A stretch of 60,000 nucleotides of DNA, from contig OU612073.1 of assembly GCA_914767715.1 (NCBI GenBank), forward strand, positions 2,730,001 to 2,790,000, given 5' to 3'. The notes beneath the pieces were generated by a model. It searched no databases and was not told the DNA's origin. It saw nothing but the letters and a program-made list of their open reading frames with translations. The translations under genes were made by a program, and so were the position numbers. Origin of the DNA: Membranipora membranacea (taxonomy: Eukaryota > Bryozoa > Gymnolaemata > Cheilostomatida > Membraniporidae). Of the stretch, positions 28,807 through 40,480 are shown piece after piece; the stretch's first letter is position 1; every line of letters begins with the position of its first letter.

Positions 28807-30974
28807 CTAATAGCCCAACGCAATTAATGTTTCAACTTTTTTGTTATCACGAAATCATGATTCAAGACCCAAGAATAGTTCCTTGAGTAATTATCAAGGT
28901 GGATGACGAGTTTCTGACATGTAGGGTACCTAATCATATTATTGGATAATTTAATGACTTTCTTCACCATTCCAATTGATAGGGTAACTGTCAATACTTC
29001 TCACTTATATAGGCCATTGCTAAGGGTTACAGATCTTTGAATGTACCTCATCCGCTAAATTTATATTTTAGTTCCTCCTCAAAATTATGTCATTGCATAC
29101 TTAATGGGGTGTTCATTGGCCAGACTTAGAGAGATAGAGATAGGTTCAAGGAATTGCCTTTCATTGCCTAATACATCATGTTATTAATGTCCAAATTTAT
29201 CTTGGAAAGCTTCCAGTGTTCTACAGATATTAGTTTGTTTCCTTGATAAATTAGTAAAGATAGGTAATAACAAGTTTTACTCTGGTGACTAATATAGATG
29301 ATGTTATATCATCCTTCTTTAATAATCACACAGTGCAAATCATTTGAATTCCCAAACAAATAGGAATCATGCAGCATAAAACTCCATAGAACGATGGTTG
29401 TGCCCACAGCTTAAGGGTAGAATGTGCTGATGCGAAACTGTGTACTACACATCTTTTTCTCTAAAAATCACATTGAAAAGTGGTGAAAATGCAAAACCAC
29501 CCGTTCCATTAACTTTAAATTATATGTATCAAATAATACTGGCTCTTATTGGTCTACATTTATTATTTCTGGTTCAAGAGCCTGCCTAACCTTGTAATAA
29601 AATCCTATTGTCCCAAGTGTGATAGGCCAACATGACAATAAACTGATATACAGCTTTATTTGTGGGTGTTTGCCAATCACAATTTCTTATATAACACATG
29701 TGACCACTTGAGGTAAATATTGAGTGCTTTACATGCAAAACCCAAAGCAACATGAACAGGCTGTTAATGGTTAGGATTAAAATGAGTTTCAATGCTTATT
29801 AGCCAATAGTCTTGCCTTTCGCCACCAAATACAAACTGTCATTAATTCCCTGCACACCCCTACTTGGCCTCACGCTTTAACATTATTGGAACGGTAAACG
29901 GTCTAGGCCAAGCAGAGTGTTCACGAGGATTAATCATTTTGGTAAATTGCTGGTGACAAGCAAAGCCATTGGTTAATAAATGCAATGCCACTCCTTGTCC
30001 CGCCTTTTCCAATCAAGTCCAAGTTGCTTTTGGGTTTTGCTTAAATAGGACTCAAAGTTGTCAAGTGTTTGATATGAGAATTTGTGCCTTGCAAACATTG
30101 ATAAACATAGACATTGAATAAACTTCCTTGTTGTGTTGGCTCATCACACTTGAGAGTTAATTCTTGACAACGGTAACTAGGCCATCATATCACTGAAACA
30201 ATAAATCATAAAAGTCCAAATCAACTAATAGGAGACTGTTCAATTTGTAGCAGATAATTTTAAATCACTGTAGATGTGTGGCGCAATTAAAATTTATAGT
30301 GGCAGACAACCACAAAAGTTATATTTTGATATTTGATGCGTAATGATGTACTCCTTCTAAATTTGGATGTTATAAATAAATGTTAAATTGAAAATTTCTA
30401 TTATTTCAATTACAAACTCTCTTCCACCTCCAAATAAATATATTATTGGAAAGAAATGATGTATAAAAGAATTTTTTTCTTGAATCGAGGAAGTTATCTT
30501 TTGTTCTGACAATTTTAATATATAAACGGTCATCTCAGTTACAAAATTTCTACTGAAAACAATCTTATTGCTTTCAATAACAACAATTAAGCATTTTCTT
30601 TGGATTATTACAGCTTCTCAACTTAATTCAGTTTATTGCAGCCATGGGGTGGAGGGGCTACTGACTGCCCAGCGGTGCAGATCAAAAGCTTATATCTTGC
30701 ATATCTATTGTTGCAGGGGCGTACATTCTAAAAAATTTCACTCACTGACTTTTTTTAGAGATGAGCATAATGATCGGGCGCAGCCCGATCCACCCGCCGT
30801 AGGCGTGGCGGGGAGGGTGTGGGTGTGTCAATACACCGGGCTTTCGATTGGCTTTTCCAACTCAAGGTCAAAAGTCAAACTCTGTATGTACCTTAATTCC
30901 TCACTTATAAGACACACCCCCCCTTGGGAAAAGTAAAAAAGCTCCAGTTATAAAGCACCCATTTGAAAAAAAAT
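28807..30974. other. Intergenic sequence
   Basis: Up to about 29380 this is flank of the peroxidase duplication. From 29380 to 30640 I see nothing but AT-rich sequence. From about 30640 to 30950 there is a GC-richer repeat-like stretch, described separately. Confidence 0.5.
30770..30835. repeat. GC-rich palindromic patch
   Basis: GATCGGGCGCAGCCCGATC is a palindrome with a three-base centre. It is followed by CCGCCGTAGGCG and a G-rich stretch, in DNA that is otherwise about 35-40 percent GC. Possibly the tip of a mobile element; no second copy in the window. Confidence 0.6.
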
Positions 30975-31065
30975 CTGACATCGTTGGGATTCGAACCCAC
31001 AACATTCTTAATAAACAGTGTTTACCAGGCAGAGGCTCTACACACTGAGATGTTCAGCCTAGCTT
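30975..31065 (-). mobile_element. tRNA-derived SINE head
   Basis: The minus strand reads ACATCTCAGTGTGTAGAGCC (A box) and GTGGGTTCGAATCCCAACG (strong B box). The spacing is tRNA-like but the acceptor arms do not pair, so I call it a SINE head rather than a tRNA gene. Confidence 0.65.
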
Positions 31066-31786
31066 GCACAATGTAATCATGGATTTTGATTGACGGATAT
31101 CCGTGGTCCGTGATTGCTAATATACGTATTGTATTGTATTGTTGAGTATGTTGCCTACTGGTTAAGGTTTATTGCATCTTGATACATATTTAGTGGTGCC
31201 AGTGTTGATTACTCTGTATCATAGGCGTCTTTGTATATATAATATATTGTGTACTATAAGGACGCCTTATCATACGTTTTTTTTGTATCACTACCACTTT
31301 ATGAGATCATGATAAGAATTTGATTCTGACTATGCTCAATGTCACATGTTACTGTAAGTAAATGCTGCTTTTTTCTGTATGGCCATAACCATCATTTAGT
31401 CCAGCAATGACCATCGGGGCCAAAAACACAGACTGTATGTGCAAAAGTGGACCTCCTTTGCCACATAATTTAAATACAAATTGTTTTCTTCTCAATTGTT
31501 TTCACGATTATTTTATCAAAACTTATCTATGACAGAATCACTAATTTAACCACATAATCTATCAAAATATTTTTATAGTAGAAATCCACTACTTTCTTTC
31601 CAGAGGATACGGCCAGTAATGTAGCAGGGAAGTCAAGTGTGGACACTGCGTCTTTGGCGGAGTTGTCTGATGAAGAATAGCTAGATATAGGTGGTCATCA
31701 GCTTACTCTTCTAGTGGACAAGTCTCAAATGCGTCTAAATAGCACCTCTAAGCCAATGCCAGAATCATTGAAGGAGGAGTTATTCA

Positions 31787-31799
<13 letters not shown>

Positions 31800-31822
<23 letters not shown>

Positions 31823-32200
31823 CTGTCCGTCTAGGTGACTGCACCGAGGTGTGGCATAGGAAGAGGTTTATAGTGACGACTAGGTTTCCGAGTCGTTAGT
31901 GCCACTTTTCAACCACTGACAGCTTTAACCCAGCGTGAAGCATAGCGCTACAAGTCCGGAGTTGCAGTGGTTGATGACAGCATCCTCCTGTATAGAGCTA
32001 TACCATACAGGAGGGTTCTTTAATCTGCATGCACGATGGTGTTGTACATACAGAAGACCTCCATTATTTAAAGTCCTGATCCGAAGGGACTGTGTGATCA
32101 GTCAAAGTTGAAACGACGGGGTTTGAACCCACAACTGGCTGGTCAAGTGGCAGACACGCTAACCACTGCGCCAAACTGACTGATCAAATAAGATCAAATA
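31800..32200 (-). mobile_element. Near-complete tRNA-derived SINE inside the pseudogene intron
   Basis: On the minus strand it begins with TTTGGCGCAGTGGTTAGCG (A box) and TGTGGGTTCAAACCCCGTC (B box). It then has GGAGGTCTTCTGTATGT and GATTAAAGAACCC, and ends in an (AT)n tail at 31795-31820. This gives about 400 bases. Confidence 0.75.
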
Positions 32201-32224
32201 AGAACAAATTTACATGTAAGTCAA

Positions 32225-32556
32225 CCAAGTCTTTTTGAGCTGATGGACTTGTGATCTTATGATCCAGGTTCGATTCCCGGCGCCGGCTGTCATTTCTGAT
32301 TTGGCACTGGCAAGCCATTCATCCTAGCCAGGTCTGTTCGGATCAGGACCATAAATACAGGAGGTCTACTATGTGCTTGCATGCAGTATGAAGATCCCCC
32401 TCTGCCTCTTCGAAAAAAGAGTAGCCGGCAACGGCGGGCAAGGGTATAGGGTACTACCCCACACAAGCCACCCGAGCTTAAGAGGGCCCGTTAAATAGGG
32501 CGGTCAAATAAGACCTAGTGCATAAAAAAAAAGAAAAAAAAAGAAAAAGGTTTATC
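32225..32556 (+). mobile_element. tRNA-derived SINE with A-rich tail
   Basis: The head shows CCAGGTTCGATTCCCGGCGC. The body has AGCCAGGTCTG, AGGAGGTCTACTATGTGC, CCCCCTCTGCCTCTTCG and GAGTAGCCGG. The 3' end is a poly-A-like run broken by G. It inserted head-to-head with the SINE at 31800-32200, in the same intron. Confidence 0.78.
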
Positions 32557-34024
32557 TAGGGGGTTTTTATTGGAGATGTCCATAATTTCCACCTACATTT
32601 TTTATTGTTCTACAGATTGTGCAAAAACAACTGTGTTGACTATCTTGATGTCAAACAGTCTCACGGAGAATGGCAAAATATCCTTGCGTACGGAAAGAAC
32701 TCCTCGCAGATATTACCAGAACTCACTCAATATACGTGAACAAGAACTATCCTGCATATGAAATCGAATTGAGTACTCGAATAAATAGAGAGACTGGTCA
32801 CCAGCCAAGAGTATTATTTGTGAATAGTTTTTGATGGGGAAGCAAGTGTCATCATCAATAAAGCATAGACCAATGTTTGCTGCATTTCCAGCTCATTAAG
32901 TCTTGGACGACCCGAACTGTTTGGCACTCTTAGAAAACAACAGAGATACGACGCTAGGTAACTTGGGAGACAAACTGAGGATTCCTGATGTTAAGTATGA
33001 GCTGTGAGTCCACGGTGAAAAGTTTGCACTTGAACTACTAAATGTGATCATTTTTGCATATGAACACTATACTTTTTTATGTCTGTCACTGAAGAAGAAG
33101 ATCATCATATCCGATTCATGAAAGACATTGTAATTGCAAGTATAGAGGCATACCTTGATCCGAAGATAGAGAGTTGAATCATCGCTAAAATGACAGCCAA
33201 AACCCGGTACGAGCATGGAGAAAGATAGCGTATTCAGTTCGAAATCAGCTCTTTCAAAAGATTAAACCAAGAGAATTCATCACAATGGTCCGCCAAGGTG
33301 TTGCCATCCGTATCGGTCTTGATGAGGCACTTGTGAAAGGGAACATGTATTTTGTTGGAGATGCGGATTGGAGGAAAGCTATGGAGGACAATAACACTGA
33401 ACAACACAGACGCACCTTCAAAGTCGGATTCACCACTAAATCGTAGGTTGACATACGGTAGCAGCAACAAGGGCCAGCAGATCAATTCTAAACTTTAAAC
33501 TTTGCTCAGCATTTTCATGGTTTGTTGAATAAAATTGAGAAATGTGATACAGGTCAAAGTTGATAAATAAAAAAGGCTGTAGACATTTCATCATTGCCCC
33601 AGCTAAGTTAGAACACGTTAACTGAGATGAGTAATCTGTTGCACTAGCTTGTTTGTATAATTTTGCAGTCCGTTGGTTGCTAGTCACTGTGGGTTCCTAG
33701 TGTATTTGGTGGCCAAGCCAAATATGTTGATTCCATTTGGCATGTTTGTTGGTGAAGCCAGGATAAAGCCAAACTGTGGAAGTAAAATCTACCAAGCTGT
33801 TCTTCTGACACCAAATGTGGATGACATTCAACAACACTACTCCAGAGAGATCTCCAATCTACATATTGTACAACCTAAGGACGAGCAAGCGCACCAGGGA
33901 AGATATGATTCAGGGTTTACTGAACCCTGATATCGCGTCTGAATTCTGATACATTCACTCTACGCTCACATTCATTTTGTGGACGCCTGTAATATGGTAG
34001 ATAGTCAGGCCAGTCTGTCAGTCA

Positions 34025-34320
34025 GGATTCAGGAGTGGTCTAATGGTTAAGGGTACGGACTTTGGACCGGCAGTCATTTCTGTTTTTGTAATGGCACACC
34101 ATTCATCCTAGCCAGGTCCTTGCGGAACGGGACTAAAAATACCGGAGGTCCACTGTGTGTTTGCACACCCCACACGCAGTAAAAAGAACCCCCTCTGCCT
34201 CTTTGATATAAAGAGTAGCCGGATTTCCGGCGGGCATGAGTATAGGGTGCGGCATGAGTACTATGGGTCCCGGTACCTGTACCCAAGAGAGGATAACTAT
34301 CCCCGCTTCAAAGAAGATGA
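34025..34320 (+). mobile_element. SINE of the same family, B box deleted
   Basis: TGGTCTAATGGTTAAGGG (A box) is followed directly by CCGGCAGTCATTTC, with the GGTTCGATTCC segment missing. The rest (AGCCAGGTCC, CCGGAGGTCCACTGTGTG, CCCCCTCTGCCTCTTTG, AGAGTAGCCGG) matches 32225-32556. Confidence 0.75.
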
Positions 34321-35349
34321 TGATGGTGGTAGATATATGCTGATAGGTTTTGTTTTGTTATGTCTGATAATAGAAAACCTCTCTCTGTACCACATAAAAA
34401 ATAAATGCTCTAAGAATGAAAGTGATTTCGATTCTTATCTCGTATCATATTTTTAACCAAAGACTGTTCTGGTTATTCAAATTACAAATTCACAAATTTC
34501 AAATTTAATCAATGGAACACTTAATTCTAACGGAACTCAACAATTTTCTCATGATATTATATTTATACACTTTAAATAGCATGCTTTGCATGTATTCCTA
34601 AAGATGAACTCCCCTCCAACAGACCTCTCCCCCTACCTGCCATGGGGGTAGTAATCTGATTAAGCCTATCTTGCTTCACTTTTAAATAAAGAGTTTTATA
34701 CACCCCAAGAACTCATTTTTTCTATAGCAATGTGACAAATCTGAGTTGTTCAATAATACAGTACTGTGTTATACTTTGTAATAACCTGGCCATTTAGCCC
34801 CACATTTTGTAGTTATCCTATCTCAGCTCGGCGAGTTATGTTAATCTCTTAATCTCGCTCATTTGCATTATAAATTACGGCCTATTATCAAAATTTACTG
34901 AAAGACTCTAGACGCCAATTCGCACCATCCAGGCCTAAAGTAGTACTACTGAGGGTATTGTGTTAATAAGGTTATGTGGGTACACGGGATATGTGTCTGG
35001 TGCTAAATTTCCTGCCTTTTCAAGGTATGAAAGCCGAATTCCAACCTAAAGTTCTTGCCCTGCCCATGCTGTTCCCCAGCAGCTTACTTTGTTTACTTCA
35101 AGCATCTTATTAATCAGGAACTGTTACCCGTAAATGACATTTTAGTCGCCCCCTTAAAGGTTACCCCAAGTTATCTTGTTAATCGTAGAGGTGAGAACAT
35201 ATTTGTTTCTGCGTACATACAAAGACTCTAACTAAGAGCTATTTAGATTTTTAGATTTCTTAGGCAATTTCTTTGATACATAGTATTTTTTAACTTTTTT
35301 AAATTTTTACATAAAATAAACTCTGATTTATCACGGGAAGCAACGCATA
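34321..35349. other. Intergenic sequence, nothing recognised
   Basis: AT-rich sequence between the pseudogene with its SINEs and the second peroxidase unit. No exon, RNA gene or structured repeat seen. Confidence 0.5.
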
Positions 35350-35753
35350 AAATGATCTTTATTCAGAACAAAATTTGAGCAATGGAAAATCATTCCACTT
35401 GCTCGCGCAGCTGACTTCAAGTTGTTTAGTTGCGTACAGCAAAGACAAGTTTTGGAACAATGACTTCATGACAGGGAACTGAAAGTTGATCTGAATTCTG
35501 CACCCTAAACCAACCAACCAACCGAGACCAACAGTGATTCTCATACACATATATTATAACATAAACATCATATACCATAAAAATGAAAATATTAATATTT
35601 ACATAATACTACCACAGACAAGGGAAAGACAGACAGGAGCTGCTGATTATTCAGGTGAAGAAAACCATCGTTCAAGATCGAGCAGTTAAAAAACAAAGAA
35701 ATAATGAATAAATTGTCATAAAATTTTGAATCCTGGATGAATATTCAATGAAA

Positions 35754-38464
35754 TTAAACTCGCGTAAGGCCTCTGCCATTGCCGTCAACCATCTTTCGGA
35801 AAGCTTCCTCCAGAGTCTTATGGAATTTTCTTTGGTTTCTAGCAAACTGATATACCTATAACAAAGCAAATAGAATAATTTAATTCAATGGTGGAGGATT
35901 ACAGGATGACATGATACTACAGGATTGTCCTCGTTCTACTGATTGTCGCTGGTATACATACAGTACAATCCTACCATATTCAACTACATGATTATAAGAG
36001 CGAAACCACAACAAGCCTACCATTGCCACTGCCACTGAGCTGAATGTATTTATACAAATCAAAATTCCTAGTGTTGATAAATTTTTGATATCAACCACCG
36101 AAAATATTTATTTAAAACACACAGTGCTGACATTTTTATTTTAATTAATATCTTGAAAACAGATAGTGATAAAATCTGATAGGGTTATCTCATTTCCTTA
36201 TTGGATCTGACAAGTCCATCATCTGGTCTCTCAGAGTGGTTGCTAGGTATTGGTGAAAATTTGAGTGATCAATTTTTTCTCCAACTATATTTCACTACTA
36301 GATAATAATTCATTACAATGCTGTTATAAATCTCTCTTAAATCTTGATCAATTAAACTTACCGTCCCGGCTGTGTCAGCGAGAGGACAATCATCAAACTG
36401 ACAGCTTGGTGTGTCGAAGTCTCCTGAAGTGGTGAAGTTCTTAAATATAATCATATCAGCGTGTAACATCATACTCTGTTCATGGTCATTCTTAGACCAC
36501 TGACTAGACCTGTCAAAATGTGGGACAGTATTAAGAACAGAAAGAAAGGAAGTAAAATATATAGTCTGATACTTTCTACAATACTGGGCTGTAGCTTAAC
36601 TCAGTAAAAAAGAATGATCAACTTTGGTAAACTTCATTAAAAGTAATTGGTAGCGACAAAGTAGAAAACGAAATGAATTACCTCAATTGGGGGAGAACCT
36701 CTCTCTGCTCAATGAACCAGCCTGACTCAATCATATTCTTAAAATATTCGTTGTCCAGTTTGTGCTCGCTGTCATCCCAGGGCCCTCTGAATCCTGAGAC
36801 ACTTGCGCTGCATTTACCCAAAGTGTGAACACCTGAAAATAAATAGAAACACACTGATCAAACAAGCATGACCAGTAACCACATATCGAAAGTGTTCCCA
36901 TTGCATTGTGAAAAAGCCATTATTGACACACCATGAGGACAAACTCTATACTGACAGGTTCCAGGATATATCTATACTACTATCTAAATGGTGATCAATC
37001 TTAATATATCCATTACATTACATCATTGTTAGTGCAACCTGATCAATCATTTTTTGTTTCCTGTTTGTCAGACATAGCCAGCATCAGGTTTTGTCCGCCT
37101 GTGTAAATGAATACAGCCTATCCTGTTTCCTTACCTATCAATGCCACCGATTCCCTTATGCTTGTGCCAAAGTTTCGGGACAAGAACTGCAGACTGTCCA
37201 AATCTTGGGCATGTGCAAATGTTCTCTGTGGGAAGCCTTGAGACTTGTCACAGTCTTTTCTCCCGATTGGGAAGGGAACCTTCACTCTCCCATGAGCTTT
37301 CCTTGCTGTGAAGGCCAGAGCTTCTATCGATATAAACACATTAATATCAGCCTGAGATAGTTGTGGTGCCCAGTCAGCTCTGAACTTCTCAGCTAAGGCT
37401 ACGGTTGTGCCTAAATCTGCAAATGGAGATCATAAATGTGTAAGATAATCGGATGAATAGGTGAAATGAGTACTGTAAAATTGGCAAAGAAAGTTTTACG
37501 CTTGAAAATAAATAAATCTTTATACAATGTTGTTTTGTATTACAACATACAAGTTAGTTATTGCAACTCTTTTACTTGAACAGATTCTGGTATTGGTTAT
37601 TTTTTTATTGATTTTATTGATTATTTTTTTATTGACTACTTGGTTGAGTAAGAACATACTTCCATATTGCAATATGATATTACTACAAGTGTAGCTATTT
37701 TATTTGCATATTCACAGCCCCTGCCATGGGTAGTTACACAGTATGCAGTAGCTGGTAGTCATTCTTTTCTACAGCTCGCATTCAATGGCAAATCATTGTA
37801 TTTATTTGTTCAGTATTAAGCTAAAGCACTTACTAGAGTTATTTGGGTCCTCGATGTTGAGACAACCGTCACATCCACCAATGCAGTCGTGGAACGCTAA
37901 CTGCACCAGTCGTGGTAGCAATTCAATCTGTCAACAATAAAGGGTAAATAGATATTGATTGCAGATCCCATCCAATGTGTCGGCTCTGGTATTATTGATG
38001 GGAAAGAGAGCCATGCCAGGCCACAGAAAGCTCCTATTGATATATATTGGAATTGAAAGTCATATCTGACCCAGCAATGGCTCTCTCCCACCCTCCAGCC
38101 AATCAGAGTCAACATATCAGCTATAACCACGCCCACTCACATATTTGGTATTTGCTTCCCATTTTTCGTTCCATAAAAATAAGCCAGTCACCCAACTTAG
38201 GGTTTTGCAATCACAATCCAATCATTGACAGAACACCATTGAATTACCGTTCTCATATATTTATAATATGTAAAGTATAAACTGAATTTTTATTCACCGC
38301 AACGATAATATAACAATACTTTCACATACATTTTCCCTTATGACTCTAGGAAATCTGAATCGCAGTAGATTGTATTGAACTCTTGAGAGTTGGGCAACTC
38401 CTTCTGCAGGAAGGACTGTCATGAACAATGCCATGGATAACACCACTACTATCTTAGAATGCAT
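35754..38464 (-). CDS. Secreted plant-type heme peroxidase 2
   Basis: Six exons placed exactly as in peroxidase 1: 38464-38330, 37927-37834, 37416-37135, 36832-36682, 36509-36362, 35855-35754; 912 bases, 303 residues. The signal peptide is MHSKIVVVLSMALFMTVLPAEG. The distal histidine motif LAFHDC (His58) and proximal LIGVHTLGKC (His173) are intact, as are GGCDGC and DNEYFKNMI. As in peroxidase 1, Gln (residue 54) replaces the usual distal Arg. It lacks the 20-residue Gly/Trp-rich stretch seen there. No stop or frameshift, so it is probably functional at the protein level. An upstream exon candidate lies at 38971-38814. Confidence 0.92.
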
Positions 38465-38813
38465 CTAGAAACATAGACGATTAAAATGCTCTTATTACAT
38501 AGTCTTGTTAAATTGTGAAATTTGTCAGCATATTATCAGCACCTGTTTTATTAGTTCACAAAAAGCTACATCGGCAGAGAAAACAAGGTAGCTCAGCCCT
38601 TGTCTTTGCAGAGCAGAAGGTCCAATAGAAAAATGGCCGATCAAATTCAGCAGGTAGAGAGAGCATAACCACCAAGGATGTTACCATATATTGCATTGTA
38701 TTTTTTGCATTAACAAAAATATTTTAAACACAGAATCACATATATATATATAATTGTAAAAATTTGTTATAAAAGAATAAAATCTTATTAAAAATTGAGA
38801 AAAATTATCATAC

Positions 38814-38971
38814 CTTTGAGGTTGTGTATGAAATAGTAGCGCTCCATAAAGATATACTGCCAGTTGTGGCTTCAAGATATCTGTCTGGAGATTTATATAG
38901 GCCAGCATCCAATTGTAATGAGGGACAGTTTCCTCTTGCCTGGCCATATGACATATTCTCATCATCAACAC
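38814..38971 (-). other. Probable upstream exon of peroxidase 2 (5' UTR or N-terminal coding)
   Basis: The 158-base counterpart of 28649-28806, with the same acceptor (CTATTAG), a GTATGA donor and the same open frame (ends YTTSK). See that entry for the two readings. Confidence 0.45.
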
Positions 38972-39916
38972 CTAATAGCCCAACGCAATTGATGTTTTGA
39001 CATTTTTGTTTATCACGAAATCACGATTCAAGACCCAAGAATACTTTGTTTTCTTGAATAATTAGTCAAGGCGGATGAAAAGTTTTGGACAACCAACGTA
39101 GATTGATAATATTAGTGGATAATTTAACGACTTCCTTCAACATTCCAAAACCCTTTAATGTGACATGTTTTGTGTTTTTTTCCAGGTATTTCGAATTTTC
39201 CAGGTAAACGAGGTCAAGGACAACATGTAGGTTTATCTTTCTTTTAATACCAGGATGTAGTTGAATTTTGGAAAGCGTACAATTGAAAGGAGAAAATACT
39301 TAAATAAAATGAAATAACAAGATATCGTGGCCATTGACATTGGCACAGTCTCATTTCTGATAAAAAGTACAAGCGCTCCTGATATTGGATGGAGCCAATA
39401 ATTATCTCAAAGTGTTGTCGAGGAAAGTTGTTCACTAAAATCCAGTCTGCTACTAAAATCAACAAGAATATCATTGCCTGTACTAAAAATAAACCTGGCC
39501 ATATGTAGCGTGACAATATTGATGAGTTACTCCGAGCATTCTACACTAAGATACTGATGTCTACACTGTTGAGAGCCAATGTAGGGACAGGATATTAATA
39601 GCTCCGTTTGTTTGTGTGCTTGCCCTCATCTAAGTGTTAAAGTCCCTAAGTTCGGCTCTGATTAAAGCTCGCTGACTACTGAAAGAATTTAGGATATAGG
39701 AAATATGTTTGCCACCTGTACTTTGGCAGACTAAAGGCTGTTTTTAGAGTTGAACAACATGACAACATATACAACCAATGAAAAAAAAGTGAATAAAGTA
39801 GCGTTTCCAGGGATGTTCTTGAAAAAACAGTTCTGGGTTGGCCAAGCAGTCATCTTTTTGTGCCTAGCTGCTAGTTTTGAACAAATGTCATTGGTTAAGG
39901 ATTGGCCAAATATCAG

Positions 39917-39985
39917 GAGTTGGAGGAGCTTTCAAGGTTGATTGTTCCAGCTCCAAGCACCCTCGGGCGTATATCTCTTCTTATG
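39917..39985 (+). mobile_element. SINE 3' fragment
   Basis: GGAGCTTTCAAGGTTGATTG and TTCCAGCTCCAAGCACCCTCG match, in reverse complement, the tails of the SINEs at 44645-44785 and 55432-55590. The head is missing. Confidence 0.6.
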
Positions 39986-40480
39986 TTATTGAAACATCTG
40001 TAGTGAAGCAGATAGGCCAATGCTAAGGGTTACAGATCCTTGTTGAATGTACCTCATCCACTAAATTTATATTTTAGTTCCCACTCAAAATATGTTAGTG
40101 GCAGATCAACTGGGGTGTTCATTGGTCAAACTTGTACTTTTCATTATCAGAAAATATATCTTTTTATAGGTCACTCATGCTGATAGAGCAGGTTCAAAGA
40201 ATTGACTTTTATTGCCTAATTTATTAAGTCACTCATTTCCAATTTTCTCTTAGCAAGCTTCCAGGGTTCTAAAGATAGCCTATACTAGTTCAATAAATTA
40301 GTAATGATAGGTAACGATGGGTAAAATAAGTAATGAAATGGAATGAAATAGACTGCCAATAAAAGTGAAAAAAAAAACAGGTTTCGGCTGGTTGACAAAA
40401 TTAGATAAAATTATGACATCCTGCTTTAATAATCCTAAAGTGCAAATCTTTTGAATTCCCAATCAAAATAGGTTCTTTGG

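Larger units (their letters stand above)
23540..29380. repeat. Segmental duplication, unit 1 (peroxidase 1 and flanks)
   Basis: Exons, introns and flanks match 35350-40480 in the same orientation. Examples are GACAAAATTTGAGCAATGG at the left end and GCTAAGGGTTACAGATC and TGTACCTCATCC in the flank upstream of the genes. Differences include a 1.4-kb inverted-repeat element and about 500 extra bases (26180-26690) in unit 1, and about 165 extra bases (35395-35560) in unit 2. Confidence 0.88.
31604..33930 (+). pseudogene. Decayed paralogue of the protease-like genes at 41744 and 51744
   Basis: Three blocks keep the exon order and intron phases of the last three exons of the intact genes: 31604-31787, 32616 to about 33446, and 33669-33930. 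Block 1 has LDIGGHQLTLLVDKS and PMPESLKEELFR against DVELNGKTYSFKVSH and PIPEDLALKIAR, broken by one TAG. Block 2 aligns in pieces (LCKNNCVDYLDV, NKNYPAYEIE, GDKLRIPDVKYEL, HIRFMKD, MYFVGDADWRKAM) with several stops and at least one frameshift. Block 3 reads PLVASHCGFLVY where the intact genes have ALFPGNSGQIVY. Because introns are kept, it is a duplicated rather than a processed pseudogene. Of the catalytic residues, the His (AH followed by a stop) and the Asp (MKD) are still visible; the Ser position is now Cys. Exons for the N-terminal half were not found. Confidence 0.82.
35350..40480. repeat. Segmental duplication, unit 2 (peroxidase 2 and flanks)
   Basis: Matches 23540-29380 in the same orientation across coding and non-coding sequence. 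The upstream flank of this unit contains extra material at about 39150-40010, including a SINE fragment. The pseudogene region 31604-33930 separates the two units. Confidence 0.85.

Noticed and set aside
30975-31065. Functional tRNA gene
   Set aside because: Good A and B boxes but no closing acceptor stem; it fits a SINE head better.
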